Shown here in pieces: positions 26,032-38,000 of a DNA stretch of 38,875 bases (within the stretch, counting starts at the first letter, position 1; each line of letters starts with the position of its first letter). A program made the position numbers and the translations under genes. Source of the DNA: Methanobacteriota archaeon (GTDB taxonomy: Archaea; Thermoplasmatota; Poseidoniia; Poseidoniales; Poseidoniaceae); contig PAOW01000029.1 in assembly GCA_002710015.1 (NCBI GenBank), positions 1-38,875 of the forward strand, in the 5' to 3' direction. The notes below the pieces were generated by a model that worked only from the letters and a program-made list of their open reading frames with translations, ran no database searches and was not told where the DNA came from.

Positions 26032-26067
26032 AGAGATTAACTCCCCTAGGTCGGGGAGTTAATCTCT
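26032..26067 (-). terminator. Strong 15-bp hairpin just after the giant surface-protein gene
   Basis: AGAGATTAACTCCCC (26032-26046) pairs perfectly with GGGGAGTTAATCTCT (26053-26067) around a 6-nt loop. It begins 13 nt after the stop codon of the giant minus-strand gene, so a role in transcript termination or 3'-end protection is likely. No T-run follows directly on the minus strand. The pyrimidine tract comes only after two further hairpins. Confidence 0.55.
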
Positions 26068-26080
26068 ACTTTCTACCGTA

Positions 26081-29000
26081 TCACAGGCTGGACCAGGTTC
26101 TTAGAACAGATCCAGAGCCAGAAGGTGGCACGTAGCTTATTGACACGTATATGTTGCTGAGAACATTTCCGTCTTCGTCAACTGCACTGATATAGATTGT
26201 ATCTCCAGTATCAAAGCTTGACTTCACAGCTCCACCCTCGCTTCCAACAGCGTCAGTGAATGTCACTAGACTGTCAGAGTTACCTGGATAGAATCCATAT
26301 ACTGTCGTATCTGCTAGGTTATACTTGTTGCTAATAGTGTCTCCATTAACATCAGAGTATTCCATAGTTACTACAATTGCCTGTGTCGCTAGTTCAACTT
26401 GGCTTCCAGTTACCGTGATTCGGTGGAACGCTTCACTACCATCGGTAATAGCGGACGAATCAACATCGAAAGTCATCCTTGGCACACCCTTTGCAGATGT
26501 GTCAGCTAGACTCGATGCCCAGACGTAAATTACACCGGACAGAACAACAGTGATCGCAACCATTAGGATAGTTGCAATTACTGGGCTCACCGCTTGCTCA
26601 TCAGAGTCAAGAGTCATCTCTTCTAGAGATTGCTCTTCTTCCTCTCTGCGGCTTTGTAGAACCAAAGCGCTGACGAACAGTCCTGCTGCACTTATTGCTA
26701 TGATTGTTGGTGCGAACGATGGGACGTCAGCTGTTCCAATCAATCTAACAACAGTTGGTAGGTTTTGTCCAGACGCTTCGGTAGTCTTACCGAATGTGCG
26801 TGGTTGTGCACAGTCTGTTCCGTTGTCATCGGTGCTCATCAAGTTGTTACACCAATCTTGGTCTTCTAGCATTGGTCTTCGCTTGTTCTCTAGTGTGATT
26901 GCTGATGGGTTACCATCTTCATCAACACTGGATGAACCAGACTCACCAGGACAACTCCATGCTTCTCCTTGCTCTCCGTTACTGTCGATACATGCGTGTG
27001 CGTGTGGGAACGCATATCCGAAGAAGCGATCTTCTGGAGTTGCGGTCATGTCACAAGCCTCGTCAACACATGTCAATACATCAACCTCGACCCAAATCTT
27101 GTTGCTTGTGGAGGTTATGTATACGAAGTCAGTAACTTCGAGTGTCTCTCCGTAAGCAGGTGGGACAACATATTGTGTTCCTAGAGTGACGTATTCGTCA
27201 CCTGTTGGGTCATCGCTGTTGTATCCGTTACTGTGGAAAGTAACCTCTAGCATGTGGTCGTAGTTGTATGGACCTTCATCGCCACCGTGTCCAATTGTTA
27301 CAGTTGTTGGAACAAATGTCTTCGGCATGATGTTGGTGACTTCATTGTAGTTGAAGCCAAGCTCAGAGTCTAGGTAGTAGTCTGGCACATTCTCTGCGAC
27401 GTTGTCAACACGGACATACAGTGTAACACTGTCTTCACCTTGCTGATAGTTAGCAGTTGGCATATCGTAGTTCGGTATGTAACTTGGCGCTGTTGCAGTG
27501 TCATGTAGTTCCAAGGTTATCGGACAGAATTCACCGGATAGCGGGTTCTTCTGATGGATACCACCGTTGTTCAGATAATCAACTTCCCACTCAGGAGCAT
27601 TTGTTGTTGCGTCCTTGATTAGGTCGAATGATATATCGTCACCATTGATGGTAGCAGCGAAGTAATCCTCATAGTTACATGTGTCAGTCTTGACAATTGT
27701 CCAGACAAGGTCATTGTCCTCATGGTCATTGTCGTGCTTCATAGCAGACAGATCGTAGGTCAAGTTGTCAACATTCTGGTCATCTTCTGTCAGAGTAATC
27801 TTCCATGGGAAGTTCGGAACATCTCCGTTGCCATCAGATATTACAACACCTGCCTGGCGATCCCACTCAAGGACCTCAGGAGCGTCGTTCACTGGAGTGA
27901 CTGAGAAGTTAACTTCGAAGTTTTGTGCATCGACGTTCTCATCTAGCCACTCATAGCCTAGACATACATCCTCTGTGTATCCAGTTGGTGTTCCATCCGC
28001 TAGGAATTCAGGTATCAATCTGTTTGTGTAGAGGTTGTAACATCCAGTAACAGCAACTGTCACACCTGGAGCGACCTGGTATGGGTAGTTGATTAGCCAT
28101 GTGTATCCAACACAAGCTGCTCTAACATCCGCAGTTCTTCCTAGGTATGTGTTTTGACAGTATCCACCATCATCTTTCAGAGTTAGGACGATAGTACACT
28201 CGCCACCAAGCTCATTGGCTGCATTCTCAGTGATTGTCAACTCATTGTTCACAACGGTTACAGTAAACGCTGGACATGGATCATATCCACCGGTTGTTGT
28301 ATATCCGTTAGGGAATATTTCGTCCCATGTTGTGTCGAATGATGTAACATCAATTCCGAATGCTTCTTGCCAGAATAATGTGTAGTTCAGACTCTGGTAA
28401 ACCTTTGCGTTAGCATCGATTGTGCTGTCACATCCGTCATCAGAGCGAACTGCTGTAACCTTGTTACCGCTTGAGTCCATGTATTCTTGATACCAGACAG
28501 ATCCACAGCCGTTCTGTGCAAGCAGGTATGTTAGCAGACCAACATCGTTCAGAGTTGGTAGAACATATGTTCCGTTAGGCGATATGCTTGATGGGTCTCC
28601 AGTCATTGCAATGTCTTGGAATCCACCAAGTGCAGTAACTGCATCTCCAGCTTCAGCGAACATTGCTGCAACGCTGTTATACTTCTTCTGGACCCAGTAT
28701 GGTTCTACTGATACATCCTCTGACTTGATTGATGCACCCCATGTGTAAACCTGAGGTTGCTCGTTAGCCATGTCGTTGCTTGCCATGTCGATTACATAGG
28801 AACCGGTTGCGTTAGCGGCAGATCCTAGGACCTTGCTGACACTTCCGAATCCTTCATCCAGGACGTTCAAGTTTCCATCACCATCATCTGCAAAGACTGG
28901 CATACAGTCTGTGCGCTCTGTGTTACAGATAATCGGTGCATCGTTAACATTCAGAACATTGAATGTTATTGTAGCACTGTCTGTCAATCCGTGGCTGTCT

Positions 29001-32000
29001 TCAACACCGAAGTGGAACACATACGAACCGAATTGATCGTTATCTGGTGTAATGGTCATTGTCTGGCTAGATAGACCGCTGTCCAGTAGCATTGTTGGGC
29101 TCAATGACGGGTCTGTGTCATCAGCGACAGTCCATGTCAAGGTGTTCTCCTCATCTTGGACATCATCTGCCTTGTCAGTCAGTGTCAAAGTGTAAGCACC
29201 ACTGTCTTCGTTGACTGTGATGTCTACCAAGTTCTGAATAACTGGGCAAGCACGCTTGATGTCAATTGACTCAGCGACGTTTGTGCTCATATCGACTGAA
29301 GTTATTGTTCCCCAATCCTCAGCACACGGTGCATCAACCTTGACTGATATGTCGTAGGTCTTTGCATCGCTTGGAGTGTTGGATCCAACATAACTTCGGT
29401 AGATTAGCAAGTGGTTTCGCAAGTCATCGCCTTCAGCTAGGTCACCGTGTCCCATAAGCAGAGTTAGCTCGTCAGTGAAAGTTTGTCCTACTGAACCAGT
29501 TGCAACTGTCTGATCTGGGTGGACCGACTGAATAGCTCCTGTCGATTCATCCTGAACGATTACAATCATTCTAACTGTGCTGCTTGGCTCACCGATACAA
29601 TTCCATGGAATTGCAATTTCAGTGTCAGTATCGCTAGAGTGGCCAATGTATGATGACAATCCCGAACAGGAGTTTGTCACATCAGACCATCCAGTGAATC
29701 CGTTCACCTTCAAACCAGAGTTCTGTGAGCTGCTTCCATCCTCTGCCCAGAAGACATAGTCTGCTGCGAATGGCAGAGAGTGAGAGACATACCAACTGTC
29801 ACCAGTGGTGTCTCCACCTGTGCTGGAATCGATGTAAATCTGCAAGTCAGCAGATCCCATGTCAACACCAGTCAGTGCTAGGTATAGGTTGTTAGCGTCC
29901 CATGTAGCTAGGAAGTCTTCTCCTGCGTCATCACTTGACATTACACCTGGCATTGCATCGTCAGATGGGTTCTTTACGTTACCATACCACTCGTCTAGAT
30001 CGCCGTCAGCGGTCATGAATGGTGCTCTGTAAGCTGGTGAGACATATGCTGCTTGAGCACCGTCTGTTGATTGAATCAACAATCCGATGTCAGTTGCAGA
30101 ACCACCCTTGTGGGTTACGTCTAGGTCCAACAAGTTACCTTCGTGGACAACAGCAGTTGCGTCTATAACCAACTTCGAAGCATCAACTGTGTTACCAACT
30201 GATGTCACTGTGGTGTAGGAACCAGCGTGTATCTGTGTAGTAGAGTCTGCCCATGTGACATTCTCGACTGATCCTTCAGCGCCACCATCTGCTAGCAGAG
30301 ATGTCGTTGCGTCAGAGTCGCCGCCATTCCAGCGGAAGTCAACAGCGTCTATGTTTAGACCATACTGTCCAGATGTGTCCATGTCAGTAGCATCGAAGCT
30401 CGATGTTCCGGTTACATACATTGCAGATCCTGTTGTATCTGCAATAAGTGATGCACCATCTACTACAACATCTGTGTCTTCTGCATAGGCTGCATATTCG
30501 CCGCCTGACAGTAGTGCGTCACCCATAAGGGTCATAGAACCGCCAAACTGCTCGATTGCAGTTCCGTATCCTGAAACAGATGTTCCGTCTAGTGTGATTT
30601 CATCAGTTGTTCCAACGACGTTTACACCAACAGAAGCGAATCCTGAACTTGTCGAATTGCTTACTGTTATGGAACCATACATCCATGTGTGTATTCCACA
30701 GTGATACTCGTATGTTCCTGCTGTGTTGAAGGTTTTCAGGTATGTTGAACCAATGTTCATAATCGATTGTGCAGAACCTGAAGACCACAGTGGGCTTCCT
30801 CCAGCATCAGTATCATTGGATTGAACGTTGTGTCCGGAGTTGGTATTGTTCCAGTATTCAACAGATCTCCAGCGAACTGTGTCGCCTGTGGAAATTGTCA
30901 GGCTAGATGGCGAGAATACATCAGATAGCATTCTAACTGTGTAAACTGCTCCACCTGCGCCACCACGAGCGGTTAGCGTAGATCCTTCGTCAACTAGGTC
31001 GCATCCATCGGTAACAATCGAGTTCTCCATTGTGCTGATTGTGTTTCCACCAGTGTTGATTACTGATGAACCACAATCTTCAGCCCAAATTCCAACTGCA
31101 GCAGGAGCGTTCCTGCCAGTGGATTGAGAGATATCGTTGTTAGTTACATTAGCATTGTAACCGAATTGGATTCCATCAACTAGAATTCCTCCATCAGCGT
31201 CGACCAAGGTGTTTCCATCAATTTCACCATATCCGTTGAGGACATAGATACCAGCGTTGGAAGAATCTCCATCACCAGTTATTGTGTTTTCACGAATGTC
31301 CCAATCAAGCGCGCCTCTTAGATAGACTGCTCTTTGAGCATTCTCAATGGTATTTGATTCTACCAACATGTCAGTTGCTGTTCTATCTTGAGCATAGACT
31401 GCGTATGTAGGCATCGATGAACCTGTGAACTCATTGTTCCTAATCTCAGCACCTTCTGTGTAACTGTTTAGCGTGAACCAAATAGCTACGTGTCCAACAT
31501 CAACGAACTCATTGTTCTCAATTATGGCATCATCTGCACCCCAGAATGACTGGGCGTGATAATAAGTAAATCCAGTTCTTCTGAGAGACAATCCAACACC
31601 ACAATTCTTGATCACGTTGTTCATGATTGTTGTGTTGTTACCGCCAGCATTCAAACAGTGATACTGTAACGCTTGGCTACTGATATCTCCAGGGTTGTGG
31701 AATGCAGTCAGGGTGTTGTTCTGAATGTTGAAGAAGTCAGCTTCCCATGGGGATGATCTCCAAGTATACTTCGGTCCGAATGTAGTAACGATTGTTGCCA
31801 ATCCAGAGATTGTAGAATTCTGGATATCTGGAACAACATCGTTCCATCCGTTGTATCCAATCTTGATACCTTGGGCATCACCGTCGTCAACTGCTAGAGA
31901 AACCCACTCTGTGTTGTGAGCTTTCATTCTTGCACCATACGGTGAAGTTGACCAGAGCTGCATTGCATCATCGGAGTTTCTTGCACCTGTGACTAAGAAT

Positions 32001-35000
32001 GTGCTTCCGTCAAAGGTGTTGTCTGTGTCTCCGTCAATATACCAGATACCTGTGTCAACCATGACAACCTTGTTCTGGAAACTCTGTGGTGTTGCACCAT
32101 AGTAACCATACTCAACTAGACCTGAGTTGTATGTTCTTGATCCACTTGTTGACAGGTAACCTGCACAGCGATCTAGATTGTTATACGAACTAGAAGTGAA
32201 GCTGTAACAGATACGAGCGTCAACTGAATCGGTAAGATCCATGTTGTGGGTGTTACCTGGTGAGTCACTCAGACTTAGGTTGTCGAATGAATACCTGAAG
32301 TCACCCGAGTTTGTGCTTGGGTTAGAGTAACTGTAAGTTCCAACCTTTGACACAGTAACCGCTTCGTATCCTGCAAGGCTCATTGTTGTAGTGCCAGCAG
32401 AATCAATCTTTGTGGTTACGAATCTCATGTCAAGAGCATCTCCAGATGAGTCAGTGACGGATGATCCAGTCATCTCCCCTTGTGCATTCTTCAAAATGAC
32501 GTTAGCACCAGAGACAGCGTTAGTGTCTGCGACGACGTTAATGTCAACTGTTCGCATTCTGCTGAACAATCCGTTTCCAGTTACGGAAACAGATGCTGTA
32601 TCAACGGTTCCCTCTACGAAGTTAACGCTCGCAGATCCGGTAATCAAAACATCTTGGCTGTTGCCGAATGTGCTGTCAATGACATCTATTGTTCCACTTC
32701 CAGCAGTTTCGATACCTATTGCATTGGTTGCTAGGTTCATGTTACTGTAACTAATATCGTTGGTTGTTGCAGAACCGAACTTGATAGCTGAACCCGCAGA
32801 GCTAGCGATTGTTCCAGATAGTTCACCATTCATATTCTTGATGTAGTATACACCAGAACTTGATGTTCCAGAAATATCGACGTTTGATAGGTCAACTGTT
32901 CCAGATGCACCAGCACCTGCCAGAACACCGTATGTTCCGCCTGTTACTGTCAAATCAGTTACTGTTGCTGCTGCTGATCCAGTTATTTCAAGACCGGAGG
33001 TAACCGGGCTTGTGACTGTAATGTCATCTAGTTCAACTGCTGCGAAGTTGCCTCCGACCTCAATACCATTGTCAGCACCGGTAATTGTTCCGCTGCTGAT
33101 TGTAGGAACTCCCGATTCACGAGCGAAAGAACCTAGGTCGCTAGGGTCGTCTCCAGCTCTAGCTACGATTTCTAGTCTGTCTTGATAGTTGTCTGCACGG
33201 TTGTGTAGAACGTCAACATACAGTTTCGCACTAGCGATGCTTGGGTCTGAAACATCCACAATAGGGAATGTTAGCCTTGCATCGTCACCAGGACTTGTGT
33301 AGTAACTGTATGCGTATGCGACACAAACGTTGTAGTATCCAGTTAATCCCTGTGGAGGGGTGTAAACACCGGAATACATCCAACTTGGGCTGTATTGACT
33401 CCAGTATTGTATTGGATAGTTGCCACTTGGAGTGTTGTCAGTTGCAACCCAGTCGAAACCTGCTGGTTCACGATATGTGTAACCCCAGCCTGCTGGGCCA
33501 TAGCTGTATCCATATGTATTACAGTTGTAAGATGCCGGATACTGGTAGTAACCAGTCATTGCTGAATTGGTTACGTTCCAAGAGTTTCCATCGGTGTCTG
33601 TCAATTCAACATTCAAGTTGTCTGTTATCATGTAATACTTCGAAGTAGCATAATTGTATCTTGGGTGAGCGTTACCACCTGCATAGACTGCATTCCATCC
33701 TACTTGCAAGTAGTCGGAATCTCCCATGTATGTGGTAAGATCGATTGCGTAGGTTGTCCATCCTGTGCTCTCACCAGACAATCTTGGGCTTCGGTATATT
33801 GTTGGTAGGCTCATACTTCCCTCAACATCGATACCGACATCATTGTCTGTAAGTGTGAATCCATCAACAGTTGGCGCTGAGTTTACCATGTGCATTCCGA
33901 CTGCTGCATTCTTGACAACAATGTTGTCAACATCTGCTGTTGCGGATTGTTCAACCATTAGACCGATACCGGTTTGACCGGAGTTCATGATGGTTGAATC
34001 GTCCCAATCTAGGACACCACCGTTGACATGCAGTGTTGCTTCATCAGCTGCAGCTCCGGAGTTTCCGTAAATCGTAGCAGAGTTAGATACTGTCATGACA
34101 CCAGAGTCTAGATTGATTCCACCTAGAACGTCCATAATTACACCACCGTCTACTGCAAGGTTACCGCCATCGATATCCAAGAGTAGTGGATATGTGCTGG
34201 ACGAAGCCTTCAATGTTCCAGTGTCGGTTGCTGTTGACTCGAAAGTCAAAGAACCACCATCAGAAATTGTTAGTTTCGGGCTGTTAGTAGCATCTGATGC
34301 AACTCTGAACACACTTCGCATGACAATATTACAATCGTCAACGTTTAGGTCTCCAGTCATTGTAACCTTTCCTTCCCATGTGTATGTGTTGGTTCCTCCA
34401 GATGCGATTGATCCGTCATAACCTAGTATAGCGTCAGGGTTTGTTAGTAGGTAAGCACAATCCATGTTGGTTCCGTTCAATGTGACTGGAGCTGGTTCAA
34501 GTCTCAACTCGATAGTGTCTCCAACCTCAAAGCTACCTGGATACCAAGAATCGGTAACCATAGTTTCATTCTGACCTGATGGTCCAAACGCTACTAGGTT
34601 GTGGTCAGAGTATGTGTCTCCAGCATCGTTTGCTGTTAAGACCCATACACTCGCTTCACCGTTTGCATCGGTTTTGTGAGTTCCTACCATGAACATTGGT
34701 GATCCCGCATCAACTGCGGTCGCTTGAACTGTGTGCCCTTCCTTGTAGTCCTTACCACTTGGAAGTAGCTTGAACACCTTGACTGTTGCTAATCCACCGA
34801 AGTAGATAGCACCAGAGGAACTGGAAGATACATCACAATCTGAAGCGCTCTCACAATCCGAAGAAGTTCCTGATGAGTCAATTTGGTTGACATCAATCAA
34901 GATGATTCTTCCGTTTGTGGAAGCCTTAGCCATCTTGTCGTATGATGATGGCATTGTGACGCTTCCTTCTCCGATTGTTATGCCAGAGTTTCTTGCATAT

Positions 35001-38000
35001 AGCGCATTCATAGTTCCAGTGTAGGTTGCAGTAACGTCTGACAGCATTATTGTGTTAGGTGCTGCAGAGTTAGAACAAGACCCTGCAACGTAATCTGTTG
35101 TTACAGTGTCTATTATTACCTTGTATCCACATCCTGAGACTGATATTCCATCTGTATCCCAGTTAGATCCGAGGATTCCAATGTTGCTTGGAGAGTTTCC
35201 TAGGATAGACAACTGACCAATAGTAATGTCATCCATTGTTGGTGCAATTCTTGTCATTGTCAGATCATCAGATTCAAAGTTGCTGATTACTGCGTTGTCG
35301 CCGGAAGGTCCAGCAGCAGTAGATGAACTACCACCAGGCACGATGCTAACATCAGCACTTCCCCAGTCGACATCTCTTAACTCGACTGAGTCTAGAGAGT
35401 TGATTGTTGCATCAGCATAGCCATCAGCATTCATGTTGAATACGTATGTTGACGAGCCTGTTCCTGCACCTGCTGCTCCTAGAACAGTACCAACCTGCGT
35501 AGAGGTTGTTGTTGCTGTAACGTTGCTCATCCACACTGTAGCGAAATCAACGTCTACTAGGTTAACCATAGAATCATCGATATCGATATTCTCCATGACT
35601 AATGCGCCAGCAGTTGAACCAGGGTAGTTGATGACCGCTCCACCCCAACTGTTTCCGTTGGAGTTACAATCGTTCATTTCACCGTCTCTTAGAGTGACTA
35701 CTGAATCTTCAGCTAGATCGAAACAAGCATCACTTGCATCGTTTATCTCAAAGTCGCTCATTGTTAGGATTGTTCCTTGACCAGAACCGTGCTTGAAGGC
35801 TGTTCCTACATTGGTAAAGGTCACGTGATCCATGGTAAAGTTACCAACGTTAGCATTGCTTGATGGTGAGTTACCGTGGCGGCTTCCAGCAGCTATTGCG
35901 GCGTCGCTGGTGTTCTTGAAATCAACATATGACATCTCGTGTCTGTCGTCAGTTCCTGAACTGCACGCTGCTGTGAACGCAAGTCCCTTCCAGGTTGCTT
36001 GTTGCTGTCCTTCGAATACAACAGGGTCTGTTGCATTTCCTTCAGCAGTAAATTCACTGCATGTTCCATCGAATGACAATCCTTTACCAGGAGCTACCTG
36101 AACAACAGTTCCTGCTTCGATTGTCAAATCAGCACCTATGGATAGGTATCCGCTGGCAGAGCTTGGATTGACTCTGATTGGAGAGTCAATCTTAGACCAT
36201 GTTGTTGGCTGGGTAATATCTGCACTTATGTCAGTTCCCTTACCTTCAAACGGAATTACTCTTGTTCTAACTGAACAATCAATGTTAGTTGTGTCATAGC
36301 AGTAGTAACTAGAGTAGTATCCCCACCATGGAGCAATGTTACCTGGCTTGCTGTATGAGCTGCTGCTGTATGGCAGGTTTGGCATGTTGCTGTACCATGA
36401 TGTGATGGATCGCTCTAGAGCTGTTGAACCATCGTCCTTTAGATACATGTTACCCATTCTACCGATGTGAACACGGTTCTTTGAATCAGAACCATTGTAT
36501 TCCTTTCCAAAGTATTCGAAAACAAAGTCATCAGGTAGGTCTATGTTAGCACTGCATCCGGATTTGTATTGGTTCCAATAATAGTTAGAAACACAATAGT
36601 ATCCATATGGTTGACCATTGCTGGCACCAGATATTGCAGTGTCATAGGTAGGCAGCTCAGTTAATCCCATGTCGAAGGTTTCCCATGCGTGTCCACTGCT
36701 GTCAGTGCTAATTCTGTAATTAGCAGAGTGTGGGTTAGCGCCATTTAGGTAACCTGCGGATGTTCTAACAGTTGCTCCCTTGGTTCTTGTTTGGTCTTGA
36801 TAACCAACAGTAGCGTAATCATATGTGGCTTGACAACCAGAGTCGTAATGGAATTCAATCTCATTTGTGACATCATACATTATGACTTGGTAAGTACACT
36901 GATATGTGGATGTGTATCCCATGTCATGCCATTCGACAACAAACATCTTGTTTGGATCGCCAACTTCAAATGAATTGGTCGATGTTGTGTTTGTGTTTGT
37001 TCCAGATGCAGCTGTGCTGGTATCCTTGACTGTTATGTAATATTCAACAGATGAGCCACGCTCTAGGTCTTCCAGATCAGCGCTCCAGTCACACTTGACT
37101 GTTGCACAAGTTGTTCTCTGTCCAGATGGAGAGAGAAGGGTGCTTTGCCAGTTGTTGACGGTTCCGTCTGCATCCGTGACACGGTAATACAAAGTCGGTC
37201 CAACACCAACGGTTGTGCTTGTGTTTATTCCGGTTGGAGGTTCTCCACCATCTGTTATTCCGAACGTGAAGGTTCGGTCTCTTGAGTGAGAATCACGCAT
37301 TGCAGAGTGATCAACAAGAGGTGCAGTGGTGTCTGGCTCTGGAGCAACTTTCGCTACCTTGTATAATACACCGCCAGTGCTTGCAATCGGGCTGTAATAT
37401 CCTCCACCTAGGGAGAATCCTGACCATCTGTAGCTTGGACTGTAGATGTAATAGTAAGATGATGTGCAAGTTGGGTTGGAACTTGTAGATCTAAAGAAGT
37501 AGAACCAACCGTTGCTACCAACACACATCCAATTTGACTTAGAAGTGCTGTAAGTAGCATTCCATTCAAACTCACCGAATGATCCAGTTATATCTCCAGG
37601 GATGTCAACAAGGTATGCCTTGGTGTATCCATATGTAGATCTGACATTTGGTGAAGTTCCGGATGTCAAAGGCTCTTCGATTCCAGTATCAGTTCCCAAT
37701 CCTACCATTGCCCACTGTTTCTTAGTGGAATCATATAGGAATATTAGGTTCATTCCTGGTCCATCATCAGCAGACATTGTCAAGTAACCTCCTGCGTCAG
37801 CAGAGTGAAGGTTAGTTGTATCTACAACAGTGCCGCCCATTCCGTTGTATCCGGATGGGACAGTAGAAGTCCACTTTACCTTCCACTGGGAGTAGAAGTA
37901 GTAGCTACTTGTGTAGAAACAGGAACTGCTTCCAGTTCCACATGCTGATGTATCGAATTCGAAGACATATTCTTCTGAATCTTCGTAGTAAGTCATTTGG

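Noticed and set aside
25941-26067. CRISPR-like repeats in the three-hairpin spacer
   Set aside because: The three inverted repeats have different sequences and there is no repeated unit with spacers.
26550-27155. 201-codon open frame on the plus strand opposite the 3' end of the giant gene
   Set aside because: It is antisense to a strongly supported coding frame with TM and pilin-type sequence, and its translation is Ser/Leu/Val-rich low-complexity sequence without domain signals.
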